Assembly: GCA_949358305.1 (NCBI GenBank)
Contig: OX442322.1
Location: 4,712,001-4,776,000 of the forward strand
Direction: 5' to 3'
DNA length: 64,000 bases
Source of the DNA: Strigamia acuminata
Taxonomy: Eukaryota > Arthropoda > Chilopoda > Geophilomorpha > Linotaeniidae
The first letter of the stretch is position 1; each line of letters begins with the position of its first letter. This document shows positions 28,567 to 41,238 of this stretch, piece after piece. Under the pieces are notes generated by a model that saw nothing but the letters and a program-made list of their open reading frames with translations, was not told the DNA's origin and searched no databases. Position numbers and translations under genes: made by a program.

Positions 28567-29816
28567 TGTGACAAATTAATAGGGCTATAAATGCCTGATT
28601 TTCCACCAGAAGGCGCTGTTGCGCCATTTTGACGGTAATTCTACTGTATTTGTTGTAGAACCAATGTAATTCCTAAATAAAGTTATTTATGGTGTTTTAA
28701 TTACAAATATGTTCGTTTGATAAGAATAAACAATTCAATCTTCATGATATCGAAATATCACGGCCGAAATTACAGAGAATCGTCTGCTAAAACCGCATTT
28801 GTCAATGCGCAATGTCGCCACTAGATGGCGCTATCGCAAATCAGCGGTAAATTTGAAATACGGAATTAAATGAATAACAAGATATATATATTAAATAAGT
28901 AGTTAATATATTCACGTAGATTATTTAATTGGACAATAATATAAAGATATATTATTGCATTGAATGTTTGGAAGAAGAATTGGTCACATTCTTGGAAATG
29001 TGACCTTGCGGATTAAAGGATTAATGTGTGACTTGGGAATGTGTCCTGGGTATCCACTTCCGGTCCCCGGTATCCATTTCCTGTTTCATGTCAAGGATTA
29101 GCATAATCCAAGTTTGCATCTCCGTATCCACTTCCTGCGATACGAGATTGGTGGAACTTAATCCCACCGAGTATAAAACTCCCTGACAACAGGAAGTTAA
29201 GTCAGTTCTTGATTTCTGGTTATTTGGTATGTTCCGCATGTCAAATAACTGTTTCTTACTCAGGGCATGGGCCTACCGGTCCATGCATAGCATGGCTCTG
29301 CTGAGCCATGCAACCCCCGTCAACTGAAGGCGAAGTTCGGACTGTTCATGTTTCCGTCAAACGGTCTTGCCGAGGAGAAAGCCTCCCGCATAAGTATCCT
29401 CGTGGTCGGACAATAGAATCACGTGTGATACCAAAGTATTTAGTAACCGTCAGTAGCACTGTTACTGCAAGAGATTGACTCCATCACCTGATGGTGCCAA
29501 AGCAGTCTGCATGCAAAACATGCAGTTACCGCCAGTAGCACTATGTGTTTGGGAAAGTTATATCTCTTCGGTGATGGTGCCAAAGCAGTCTACTTATGAG
29601 TAGTATCTCGGGTGATTAATTCTGTTGTGCAGAACTGCGGGCTATATCCCCCTGAATACCAGTGCCGTCTCTCACCGCACTGTTATTTAGGGCACGCGCG
29701 ATACTGTTCTGCTCAGCAAGGCGAACTTTGACGGCAATTGTGTGTTGCGACGTTTAACCTTTATTATATTTTGACAGTCGATAATAGATATTAATTGTTT
29801 GAACTTGACAACAAGT
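28567..29816 (+). repeat. LARD-A 5' LTR, left 1250 bp
   Basis: Identical by eye to 42260-43509. Ends in AAGT, the target site of Gyp-A-del. Contains two copies of an approximately 82-bp unit (ACCGTCAGTAGCACT at 29446, ACCGCCAGTAGCACT at 29528, each ending GATGGTGCCAAAGCAGTCT). Confidence 0.9.
29172..29178 (+). promoter_or_regulatory. Possible TATA box in LARD-A 5' LTR
   Basis: TATAAAA with a TCAGTT initiator-like hexamer about 30 bp downstream (near 29204). Repeated in the 3' LTR near 42865. Confidence 0.4.
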
Positions 29817-31368
29817 TGTGACGATTCTACTTTTGGCTGATTTATTAGCCATTTTAAGAGATAAATCGGTCGGAACAAGACGTTGTTAAGACTAACAACA
29901 ACCTAACCGAGATAAGCTACGAAATGTGCGCTAAATGAATAAAACAACGAAATGATATAAACTTACGGTTTTACTTGCTTGTTTCTACGAATACAAATGG
30001 TTCGGGGTTCTGGATACGTGTAAGCGGCGGCTACACTGGTTGAGGATCCGGGCGATGCACGAAGGGTACGGCTGACTTTGCGGCATCGTCACAAATAACG
30101 CTACGGAGACGTATTTGGTCCGCAGCTCGAATATCTAATAATACGAAGAGTCCTTCGTATGGAAAGGAATATTCTGTAGAATATTCCAGGTCAAATAAAT
30201 ACAAAGTGATTAGTGGAATACAACAAATGAATTGTTGTATAAATATTAATGGGGCGGGGACAGTCACGACAGTCGACAGGACCGTCGCGGGAGTTGTTGA
30301 GGCTCCATCCGCCAGCATGCCTTACGACGACAAGATCTCGTGATCAGGCGCCGAGTATTTGTTTGTACGCTTTACATCGCTATCGGTGGTACCAACCACC
30401 GGGTAAACATTCCTATGGATTTACCAATTCCAGGATTACCAATACCTGAGTAATTGTTTAACGAAATGTCTTCACGGACAATTCTCACGGGCTACCAACC
30501 CGGCGTAGTGTGCCTTTAAATATGTCATTCACCGACCACTAAAGTACGGAAGGACCTATGATACGCAATTCGCCCTGGAATAGCATTTGTCCGTGTTTGT
30601 TTCGTGCTCGGGTGGGACCTCCCGCACACACGCTCTTGGCAGAGCGTCTGACCCTCGTCCGAGGAATCGCTCAGATAGATGCGACTATCACCGATCATAT
30701 AGTTTGACATTTATTTAACGGGTTAGTCAATCCCGTGCATGAGCATTATACTATGCCACCGTATGAAATCCTACTGTCCCTTAGAACAGCTGGCTAACAC
30801 TACGGGGCCATTTCATGTTGTTAACATGTCTACAAGGTTAGCCTTCCCCGATGGGCCCTACAACAAGCAATAACGAGATAGTAAGTCTACATATCCATTG
30901 AGAGCTGAGGAGGCCTGATGTGTCGATAAGAAAGAGAGAAATCAAACGATAACCAACAATACATACAAACAATATTCAAATCAAGCCAGGGCCTGGTAGA
31001 AAACCAGAGCTTATATAGTTCCTGAGAACAATCAGATTGGCGACAGCCAATCAGGTGCCTGGATCGACGGATTCGTGGATCACTAGTCCGGACCTAATAG
31101 AGACCGGGGTTCGGACCTAATATGGAATTGGGTCCAGAAGGGTCCGATTGGTCCCCTTCAACAAGTAAATATAAAATATAATATTGATTCGGCAGAATCA
31201 ATATTTAAGTAAATAATACTTTATCATGTTTAATAAATAATTTATATTTATTCACGTCATTCCGACAATTAATTATAATTCTCGCAATTCATTCGAAAAT
31301 GCGCGCTTTTAGTCAAATAGCGCCATCTGGCGGCAAATCGGAAATTATACGGTTTTATAACCGTCACA
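29817..31368 (-). repeat. Gyp-A-del 3' LTR
   Basis: TGTGACGATTC to ATAACCGTCACA on the plus strand. Copy of 36912-38463. Confidence 0.93.
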
Positions 31369-31380
31369 CATCCCCCGGTG
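31369..31380 (-). promoter_or_regulatory. Gyp-A-del polypurine tract
   Basis: The minus strand reads CACCGGGGGATG immediately before the LTR start TGTGACGG. Confidence 0.65.
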
Positions 31381-32336
31381 GCAAACATAAGAGTTTACTA
31401 ACTCTATATTTGTCATCGGAAAGATTACTTCTTAAGTTTAAGATGTTCACCCTGATTTTTATTGAATTATTTATAATCCAATACCTGCTCTATTAATTTT
31501 AGTCAAAATTAATCACACTAATTTCTTTCAGAAACTCATAACACAATTGACTAATTGGCTTTCCTGTACAATACACCTCCTAGTTGCAAGGCAACGGGAT
31601 GGATTCTTCGGAACATGTCATTCATATTCGTCATCCACTCGATTTCGATTGAAATCTTACTCTACCGATCTAATTCAAACATGAACATGTTTATTAGAGG
31701 ATTTGTAACAACTCTTCGAATTTTGACTTAATAAAATCAAAACATAATTCTTTTGCTGCTTAATATCCCAAGCCTCGACCGAGACTTGAATTTTACTTTA
31801 ACTGGGGACCTCTTACACAAATAACTAGACTATTGTCTAATTACTACAAATATTTATTTGTAGTCGTGTAACCTAACTCGTATTTTATTTTCTTCTAGAA
31901 AACAATACCAATTTATTCTACGAGCGTAAAATATATTTGTTCCGAAATAAAACTTCTTTTATTTATCATCATTTCTAGAATCCTAGAATTTTGTATCCGA
32001 TTTAAACTATCCCCCGGTGGTGTGATTTATTAATCACTACACCGCTTAAAGTATTTATCTAAATACCACACAAGTTTTTATTAAAAACTTTTTATTCTAT
32101 TGAATAAATTCAACTTTTATCAACCGAAGCTTTATTCAAAGTTCCGGTGATCGAGATTTATTTAAAACCTTTTGAGTTTGGTGGGATAATATTTTATCCC
32201 CCGGATCTAGCATTTTGCTTCAGACAAATTAGAAACGTTTGTTTCAAGTTTATCCACTTTTATTAAGAATTTCAGTTATGAAACTCGTAAGACTGTTTTG
32301 TAATTAATTACTAAATAGTCTTTTATAGGTTCATCT
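31381..32336 (-). other. Gyp-A-del 3' region with pol deleted
   Basis: Non-coding. The TCCCCCGG box at 32010 matches Gyp-A 1373, downstream of pol. The box CCCCCGGATCTAG at 32197-32209 matches Gyp-A 5056-5069, the gag/pol junction. Pol (about 3.6 kb) has been lost between them. The frameshift heptamer is degraded here. Confidence 0.65.
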
Positions 32337-33518
32337 TTAGATTTCACCAAATAAAGCTTCATTGTTACGGATTACCTTATAAATTTTCTTTAAACAATGA
32401 GTTGGCACTCTTTGTTTGCGTAACAGATAGGTACTATCTCTAGTGAGATTGTCAAAAAATAGTGCAACCGCACTTTTGGAGGTTAAATAACCTTGTAAAT
32501 TCCACATTCTATAGAATCGGTATATGAAGGAATACAGACTCTCTGAGTCTCGTTGTTTTGTTAAAATCAACTGTACTGTTCTTTCTAAGTGTGTTGTTAC
32601 AAATTGTTCGCGGAACAGGTATTCGAATATTTTCCAATTGAAAATTTTATGTTGATTTTCACAAAACCAATTCTGAGTAAAGTGTAACAAATAGCTTGGA
32701 ACACATTCGTGAACCATTTTTTGTAGCGGCATATAATTAATAGATGCCACCTTCCTGATAAATGCGAGGAGTAGCTCGCTCTCGTCGGCTTTCAGTGAAT
32801 ACTTTTGGAAAGTACTCTGCCCCTTTTGCAACAATGTATACACACTTTTCACCATGTTAATGTATTCATCTGAAGACAATCCAAAGTGAGGTGATCGCGA
32901 ACGCGATCTAAAATTATTTTGCAAAACACTACGATCGCGCACATAATTAGCAATTCGTACGTTCTTGTTTGTTACATTAGTAACTACATCTTGAGTATCG
33001 TTCAAGGATGATTCGGGTGAAGGTAAATGTCTATGAGCCCAAACGGGATCAAGATTTGCTTTCTGTCGATACCGACTAATTGGTGTCGAAGGAGTCGAAC
33101 CTAATCGTGGATCGTTAGATCCATAATTAGCGGAAGAACGAGATCTAGATCTAGATCCTTTAAAAGGTAGTTTATTTAACATAACAAAATCCACCATTTC
33201 GACGATTGATCGGAATTGGTTTGGATTCAAACCATAATCAGTACAAAATAAAAGTCCTGTCGGACCTAAATGTGATCCATCCGATGGAAGATTTCCTTCC
33301 ACAGGAGAATTTAGTTCAGTCTGTACCAAGTTAGGATCTATAATTCTGATCGGTTCCGTTGTTTCATTCGAAACACTATTACCGACCACGTGGTTTACTA
33401 TTTCCTCTACTAATCCAGTTTCGTTAGAAACTGGCACAAATCCGGTTAAACTTATTCTACCGGTCAAACAAGTTCTTTCCTTACCGCGTGTGTTCATCGA
33501 GTGCTGGTTACTAGTCAT
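32337..33518 (-). CDS. gag: Gyp-A-del gag, truncated before the zinc knuckle
   Basis: A 393-residue Gag from ATG 33518, chosen because Gyp-A gag starts at the homologous Met (MTSNQHSM against MTNNQHHM). The listed frame extends 42 codons further upstream without homology. The N-terminal module GLLFCTDYGLNPNQFRS is followed by an Arg/Ser stretch (SRSRSR) and a capsid region similar to Gyp-A (WFCENQHKIFNWKIFEYLF, TESLYSF-like SESLYSFIYRF). It stops at 32337, shortly after the capsid, so CCHC is missing. There are no internal frameshifts, in contrast with Gyp-A. It may still form particles but could not supply enzymes. Confidence 0.8.
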   Translation of the reverse strand: MTSNQHSMNTRGKERTCLTGRISLTGFVPVSNETGLVEEIVNHVVGNSVSNETTEPIRIIDPNLVQTELNSPVEGNLPSDGSHLGPTGLLFCTDYGLNPNQFRSIVEMVDFVMLNKLPFKGSRSRSRSSANYGSNDPRLGSTPSTPISRYRQKANLDPVWAHRHLPSPESSLNDTQDVVTNVTNKNVRIANYVRDRSVLQNNFRSRSRSPHFGLSSDEYINMVKSVYTLLQKGQSTFQKYSLKADESELLLAFIRKVASINYMPLQKMVHECVPSYLLHFTQNWFCENQHKIFNWKIFEYLFREQFVTTHLERTVQLILTKQRDSESLYSFIYRFYRMWNLQGYLTSKSAVALFFDNLTRDSTYLLRKQRVPTHCLKKIYKVIRNNEALFGEI

Positions 33519-36500
33519 AACTAAAATTGAAAAATAAAATTTCCGAAGTCTGAGAGATAACGATGAAGTCGTAACGTTCAGGAAGGTTGCAAACGAAGCA
33601 GTGGTTACACTATTTCGAATGGAAGTATGGGTACTTCGATACACCTCTCTGATTGGTTGATTGTCAAACGTCAGTCTCGCGAGACTCTAATCTCATCTGA
33701 GATTGGTAGAAATCACTATTTTCGTGGAACCTAAATCTTGTCAGATTTCAGGGTTATGACGTAGTCACCAAATAAAATGGATACTTTTCCAAGTATTTTA
33801 AAATATCACCAATTTTATTAATAAAAATGGTAACCTTTACGGGATTTTTAAAGTATTAAAAACCACAATTTCACAAGTACGTTGAATCGATTGAATCGAC
33901 GGCTTTGCTGAATTCCGTTCTTTATTTGAATTTATCAAATAATAAATTTCAGTTTTAACTAAAACTTACTAACTTGATTTTTACAAAATCTAGTAATTTT
34001 TTTACTTTTTATCCCATAAAAGCACGTTGAATCATTTGATTCGGTAGCTTTACGGCAAGTAACGAGGAATTTCGAACGCAATTCCGTGAAAAAAGTGAAG
34101 GAATGCACATTTTTTAATGTATTTGTCTCTGTTAAGGCGGTATACAAGGTTTCTTGTATCTCCTCCCCCTCCGTTTCTTCAGAATATTCTTTAGAATCTT
34201 CTGAAAAACTGGATTCGAACATTATTTAAATATTCTGACATTATTAGGCATAAATAATTATATGCTTTCTAGTTTATTCAAACTTTCAAACAAGATTAGG
34301 TATTTATACCTAACCGATCGTTTTGACGTTGTCTACGAATTCTTTCGATGGACGTCATGTCGTTTTTCTACGTGTTCGATTGAAACTACGGTAAATCGAT
34401 GAATTGGGGGCGGACACGAACGTATCAAAGTCAGCTTAATCTTCATCCCCCGGTGGTAAAATTTTAAACTTTACCACGTGGTAAATTTAATATTTCACCG
34501 TAAAATCCATTTTTTCAAATGAAAAAAAATTGTAATGGAAAGTTCCTTATTTACGTTGTAAATATCCTGGAAATTTCATCCTTTATTTCGAGAATGAAGA
34601 ATAAAGTTTTATTCCTTTTCTACACCAAAATCGTTCGATTTTGCAATTCGCAAAATTTACTATTTTCTTTAGAAAATAAGAATTCAAAGAATGCAACGTT
34701 CTTTCTTGTAATGTTAATTACAAGATTAATGTAAACATGATTAAAATTTGGATAAATTTCAACTGAAATTTTTCCAGTTAATCGTATCATTCGATTTATT
34801 TTAATAAACCGAAATAAATATTACTCTTATTTTTAGGTAAATCCAGATTTATTTAGTCAAATAAACCGAATTCACGATGATTGAATTGTTAGGCAACAAT
34901 TCAGGAAAGTACGCCTGGAAACCTGGCGGCTTCTCGGTAAAACTCCGCGATTCTGTTGCTAGGCAACACAGCTGCGAAAATGGCTTCGCCGGAATTGAAC
35001 ATTTGAACGATCTTCAATTCCTTTTAAAATTCGGATTTCAACATTTTAAAATCAGGGTTTGATTGTACAATACAAATGTAAAGATAATCAGGTATGTGTC
35101 TATTTTGTAAATAAACCTTTAACACGAATAAACCTATTCTTTCAATTTTACCAACTTGTCTTGTTTTTATTTTTCAAAATAAATTTAGGTTAAAATATTA
35201 ATAAGTTTTTTAACTTAATGTGAAATCCCAAACGGAATTTTGTGGTTTAGGTTATTTTATGTGAAAACAACCGATAAAACTGGAATTAGAATTCGAATTC
35301 CTTCGGGGTTGAATCTTCATTTAAGCCTGACCGCGTGTTTTATTGTAACTACGACGGCAAATTATCGTTGTCCAGACGGACAAAACAACGTCGAATTCGG
35401 ATTGGATTCTCCAATTCCCGTGATAGGATTTTTAGGCCTTACCACATGGTAAAATAATTATTTTATGCCATCGTTCGAATTTTCTACCGAAAATACATTT
35501 ATAAGTGAATACACTCATCGTTCTTTAGGATTTCAATCACAAGAACAAAATTGGATAAATAAACTTCGTACGAAACTTACTTTAAATTCGAACTCGAATT
35601 CTTTTTTGGGAAATTAAACTTTCTCGTTTAAGCCTGTCCGCGCGTATGATCGTAACGGTGACGATTAGACGTTCCGTGAACGGACAAAACAACGATAAGT
35701 TCGGATTAGAATTCAAACATTCCGTGGTGAGATTTTTAGGCCTCGCCACGTGGTAAAATAATCATTTTACTTGACGTTCAATTTTCCGGTGGAAAATCTG
35801 GATAAAAGTGAATTATACTTTTCGTTCTTTACGCAAATGTTTGATTTTCCTGCAGAAAAACACAATGCAAGTGAATTACACTTATCATGAGATTTATTAC
35901 TTCGAATAAACTGGATTCTCGACATTTTTTAAATCGTTTAGCAACAATTTGTGAAAGCACGTTAAATCGTTCAATTTGGGTAGCTTTCCCGTAAAACACC
36001 GTTGCTAGGCAATCGTAGCAGCAAAAGTCTTTGCTAAGTTCGAATGGGATTCTATTCGCGAAATTGGTTTTAAAGACTTAAAACCAAAAGGTGATTAACA
36101 CATTTGTAAATTAGAATGTAAATCAGGTATGTAGAACAATTTATCGAAATAAAATATCTTTTATTCCATTGAATCAACTTTTCCTTCGTTTTATTTAATC
36201 AAATAAAATTAGGCCTTGAAATATAAAAACATTCTTTATTTGAAATCTCAAACAGAATTAAACTTGGTTGTTTTAATCAAAACAACCGGCGAATACTGGA
36301 ATTCATTTTTGAATTTCCTTCGAGAAATGTTCGAACTTTATGTATTAAGCCCAACCACGTGGTTTCTCGGATCGACGACGGCGAAACGACGTTACCCGGG
36401 CGGACGTAACAGCGACAAGTTCGGGCAAGATTTTCAAACTTTCGTGGTAGGTTTTTAGGCCTGACCACGCGGTAAAATTATCATTTTACACAAATATATA

Positions 36501-36891
36501 ATTTTTTCTTCAGAAAAACAAATTAAAGGGAATACAATCGTTGTTCTTGTGATTTTAATCACAAAACAACATTCAATACATTTAGTAAAGATATAAATTT
36601 CGTTCGAAACTTATTTTACAAGAAATTTTGTCGTAAGACTAAATTATCCAAACTCCACTTTTCACGAGCACGATTTCCAAATTCATTCGAATAAGAATTG
36701 TAGTCTATCGTCGGTAGAACCGCTTGTGGCGGTCCTAATGAAATTCCTAGAAAAGTTTCACGAGGAGAACTGTAAAACAAACATTAATTTTACCGTAAAA
36801 AATTTCATTTGAAATTTTAACACCGTAAGCACATTTCCTAAATTCTCATAAACACACACAACTCAAAATTCACTTGAATTTTTGCAGCCTT
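33519..36891 (-). other. Gyp-A-del long 5' leader with repeated units
   Basis: 3.4 kb without a convincing gene. A small acidic frame at 33959-34222 has no recognisable domain. Three copies of a roughly 140-bp unit end in TTTTTAGGCCT..CCAC...GGTAAAATAAT near 35466, 35770 and 36487, and the GTTGCTAGGCAA block occurs near 34964 and 35999. Gyp-A has only one copy of each in its leader. Confidence 0.6.
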
Positions 36892-36909
36892 ATCTCGGTA
36901 GAACCTCCA
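36892..36909 (-). promoter_or_regulatory. Gyp-A-del primer-binding site, tRNA-Gln
   Basis: TGGAGGTTCTACCGAGAT on the minus strand, identical to Gyp-A, 2 nt from the LTR. Confidence 0.75.
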
Positions 36910-36911
36910 CT

Positions 36912-38463
36912 TGTGACGATTCTACTTTTGGCTGATTTATTAGCCATTTTAAGAGATAAATCGGTCGGAACAAGACGTTGTTAAGACTAACAACAACCTA
37001 ACCGAGATAAGCTACGAAATGTGCGCTAAATGAATAAAACAACGAAATGATATAAACTTACGGTTTTACTTGCTTGTTTCTACGAATACAAATGGTTCGG
37101 GGTTCTGGATACGTGTAAGCGGCGGCTACACTGGTTGAGGATCCGGGCGATGCACGAAGGGTACGGCTGACTTTGCGGCATCGTCACAAATAACGCTACG
37201 GAGACGTATTTGGTCCGCAGCTCGAATATCTAATAATACGAAGAGTCCTTCGTATGGAAAGGAATATTCTGTAGAATATTCCAGGTCAAATAAATACAAA
37301 GTGATTAGTGGAATACAACAAATGAATTGTTGTATAAATATTAATGGGGCGGGGACAGTCACGACAGTCGACAGGACCGTCGCGGGAGTTGTTGAGGCTC
37401 CATCCGCCAGCATGCCTTACGACGACAAGATCTCGTGATCAGGCGCCGAGTATTTGTTTGTACGCTTTACATCGCTATCGGTGGTACCAACCACCGGGTA
37501 AACATTCCTATGGATTTACCAATTCCAGGATTACCAATACCTGAGTAATTGTTTAACGAAATGTCTTCACGGACAATTCTCACGGGCTACCAACCCGGCG
37601 TAGTGTGCCTTTAAATATGCCATTCACCGACCACTAAAGTACGGAAGGACCTATGATACGCAATTCGCCCTGGAATAGCATTTGTCCGTGTTTGTTTCGT
37701 GCTCGGGTGGGACCTCCCGCACACACGCTCTTGGCAGAGCGTCTGACCCTCGTCCGAGGAATCGCTCAGATAGATGCGACTATCACCGATCATATAGTTT
37801 GACATTTATTTAACGGGTTAGTCAATCCCGTGCATGAGCATTATACTATGCCACCGTATGAAATCCTACTGTCCCTTAGAACAGCTGGCTAACACTACGG
37901 GGCCATTTCATGTTGTTAACATGTCTACAAGGTTAGCCTTCCCCGATGGGCCCTACAACAAGCAATAACGAGATAGTAAGTCTACATATCCATTGAGAGC
38001 TGAGGAGGCCTGATGTGTCGATAAGAAAGAGAGAAATCAAACGATAACCAACAATACATACAAACAATATTCAAATCAAGCCAGGGCCTGGTAGAAAACC
38101 AGAGCTTATATAGTTCCTGAGAACAATCAGATTGGCGACAGCCAATCAGGTGCCTGGATCGACGGATTCGTGGATCACTAGTCCGGACCTAATAGAGACC
38201 GGGGTTCGGACCTAATATGGAATTGGGTCCAGAAGGGTCCGATTGGTCCCCTTCAACAAGTAAATATAAAATATAATATTGATTCGGCAGAATCAATATT
38301 TAAGTAAATAATACTTTATCATGTTTAATAAATAATTTATATTTATTCACGTCATTCCGACAATTAATTATAATTCTCGCAATTCATTCGAAAATGCGCG
38401 CTTTTAGTCAAATAGCGCCATCTGGCGGCAAATCGGAAATTATACGGTTTTATAACCGTCACA
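36912..38463 (-). repeat. Gyp-A-del 5' LTR
   Basis: 1552 bp. Minus-strand TATATAAG at about 38106-38113 is a candidate TATA box. Confidence 0.93.
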
Positions 38464-39130
38464 AAGTAAACAACCGAAGTAAGTCACGAGACTTATTTCA
38501 CTGTATGACGAATCAAATTCGTAACAATAAATTGAATACAATTTATTGAGTTAATTTATTAAACTCACAACATCGCGAATTAAATATAATTCGCAAGCGG
38601 AACCTTGGCGAATAAATAACTTCATTTATTCATTGCCAATTTCCAACCCTAGTTGTGGCGGTGCAGTTAAAAGTCAACCGCACCTCTCGGATCGAACCAC
38701 GAAGCATTACACGGACCATTACACCAGATACGAACCAGGAACGCGATGGAACGCGAAGGAACCAGTTCCACGATTACGACGCGCCGACGGAAGCCGCGAG
38801 GACACAGCCAGCCCGGCTACGTATAGACGACATCTTTAACTCGGTCGAGCGGGCGTTTTGCCGTTCCCGAACCCCGGATCACCAATAACCGTAATCATAT
38901 TATTTTAGGGCCATTCGGCCATTTTATTTGTATAGTTTAATTTACTATTAACTTGCCTAATGTCGGCATTAGTCATTTGTATAACTTAGATTTGTTTATA
39001 TTGTTTGATAACAATAAATGTCTTGTTTTGATAACTCTGTTGTATTTATTTTATCTCGTATTATTCACTATTTCACGCGACTTATACCCGGTACTATCAT
39101 GCGATAGGAGTTGTGGTCGTCACCGTCACA
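38464..39130 (+). repeat. LARD-A 5' LTR, right part
   Basis: Begins with the duplicated AAGT and continues to CCGTCACA. Identical by eye to 43506-44172. Confidence 0.9.
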
Positions 39131-39132
39131 CG

Positions 39133-39150
39133 TGGAGGTCCCACCGAGAT
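39133..39150 (+). promoter_or_regulatory. LARD-A primer-binding site, tRNA-Gln
   Basis: TGGAGGTCCCACCGAGAT, 2 nt after the LTR. Same site class as Gyp-A with two differences, fitting a tRNA-Gln isoacceptor. Confidence 0.7.
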
Positions 39151-41238
39151 AGGTTGCACAGTTTTAAATTTATCGAATTTAAATAGAAAGTGAAAATTGA
39201 GATAAATAAAGATTATAACATTTTGAAACGAATTTTATATTCCTACTTTTGCGAAGTAGGAGAATTTCTTTTAAAAACGTTGGAATTCATACGAAAACCG
39301 ACATTAAAGGGAATGTTATGTGTGTTGAAAAAACACTCGAAATATTGAAGTGAAATTATTTATTAATTTTCACATAAACTGGCTGGTATTTTATAAATTT
39401 TATAAAAATATTTTCGAAGGAAAATATTCAATTGGTAAAAAGATTGACCAGACCAAAGAGCGGACCTAGTAGAAGACTACTACAAACGAACTGGTGAAAA
39501 TACTTACGGAAATTAAGTTTTCCGAAACAGTACGTCGACACCGATGCCAAGCGACCAAACCGCAGCTTCAACAAGCGACGATCTCCGTCATAAACGCGGC
39601 AGGAAAGCCACTCAAACCTTCGATGCAAGGTGCGAACGAATGCTTGGAAATTAGAGCGGACAACGTATCAAAATAGCGTGAAAACGTTACACAAGGTCAG
39701 TAGGGACTTGATTAGGTGCTGCGAAATTATTTTCCACTGCCATCGGTACCCAAAAACGATCTAGTTGTTTTGAAAAAACAACACTTCATTTTGCTAAAAA
39801 GAAAGTTGCAAATCGAAATAAAAATTAGCTTTATTTGAAGGAATTAACTAGTTTCAAAAGTACATTTTTTCCTTCGAAAACAATGGAAATTAAAGAAATA
39901 TAAAATGGCGGCGATTTAAGTTACCGACCACGTGGAGTAGTATTTTTTCCGCCGAAAATTACGAATCCTGATAAACACTTTCCTTCGGCAAAGTAAAAAA
40001 GATTTCATCCAATCTTTTCTTTCGGAAACTTAACAGTAATGTTTTAAGTTTCCAACCAATACTTGGTTTTCAAAGAATTGTGAAAGTTTCTAAATGAAAT
40101 TTGGCTGTTTGAGAAACAACCAATCCAATCGAATCGGACATTTTCCACGTGGAAAATTTCGTAATTGAAATGGCAAAACCATTTGTGGCTACAAACTTGG
40201 CCACATGAAATATTTCCAGATCGAATATTTCTTGGACGAATTGAAGCTTTAAAATCAGATGGCTGATTTAAATAAAAAAGAGGTTTCAGCGTTTATTTTC
40301 TTTCTGGAAAATTAAATTGAAAATAAGAGACCGCTGATAAAAGTGACATTTTTTTTCTTCAATCGAATTGAAAAGATTTCAACAAACATCTCGTTATTAG
40401 AGATAAGGGGGACAAATTATTAAAACTAATAATCAAAAACACGTCCTTCGTAAGTAAGAATTAGAGAATTTTTCTCGTGGCAAATTTAAAGGATTTTAAC
40501 GAATTTGTATCTGTTAAAAAATTTGTTAAAAAAGGGGGAAATGGATGTTATTAAACAATTATAACTATACTTTTCCACTCGAAAAATGGAATTTAACCCC
40601 TGAAAATGTAAAACTGGATCAAATCACTTTTTTTCTATCGGAAATAAAAATACACAATGTTGAAAGTCAAAAACTTTATTAAAACTGTGGTTGTAATAAT
40701 ATTACACACAAACAGAATAATTAAAGAAAAAATATTTTTCGAAGAAAAATTATTTAATTATTTGGATTGCTAAAAAGTCCAAATCCCAAGAAGTACGGAC
40801 TTAGTAGAGAACTACTAATTAAGGTGAAACCAAAATTCACCAATCAGAGAGGCGCAGATCAGGATCCAGATTTAAGCGTGGACCCAGATCACCAGACCAG
40901 ACCCGGATAGACGTATTCCAGTGCCATCTTGACCACGCCGTCTCGTTTTAGTCCCGATTCGAATTACCTCGCCGTAACCTGCAAAGCTAAGTATTGTTTA
41001 TTCTTTTATTGTTAACTTTGAATTAAGCGTGTTCGCAATCACGCCAGTTTAAATATTCTGATATTTAGTGTTTTGTTTTAATTCTGTTATAAGTTTAACG
41101 CGTATTAAACAACGCGAAGTTTAATGTCACTTTATTAAAGTTAGAAGTGTTTCCTTTTGAAAGTGTATGGTATTAAAGTGTATATTGAATTCTTTAATAA
41201 TAAAGAATTCTTTATTTCCGAATTGTTCAAGTTTTAAT
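39151..41238 (+). other. LARD-A internal region, non-coding
   Basis: 2.1 kb of AT-rich DNA without a coding frame of interest. Contains AAGGGGGAC at about 40427 and AAAGGGGGAAA at about 40535, similar to the PPT near 42250. Confidence 0.6.

Larger units (their letters stand above)
29817..38463 (-). mobile_element. Gyp-A-del, gag-only gypsy element nested in the LARD-A LTR, TSD AAGT
   Basis: LTRs 29817-31368 and 36912-38463 (1552 bp each) are flanked by AAGT (29813-29816, 38464-38467). The empty site is seen in the LARD-A 3' LTR as ACAACAAGTAAACAACC (43502 on). The internal 5.5 kb holds a leader, a C-terminally truncated gag and 3' DNA. Pol is absent: the gag-end relic (32185-32205) lies about 170 bp from the 3'-UTR box at 32010. 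The single LTR difference noticed is T30525 against C37620, so this is the youngest datable insertion here. Confidence 0.9.

Noticed and set aside
30031-30318. 95-codon frame repeated at 37126 and similar at 8796
   Set aside because: Lies in the LTR, no homology to a protein family, repeated only because LTRs are repeated.
33519-33644. Upstream extension of Gyp-A-del gag
   Set aside because: Gyp-A gag starts at the homologous inner Met; the extension has no counterpart.
33959-34222. Small acidic 87-codon frame in the Gyp-A-del leader
   Set aside because: No counterpart in Gyp-A and no domain; noted only within the leader entry.
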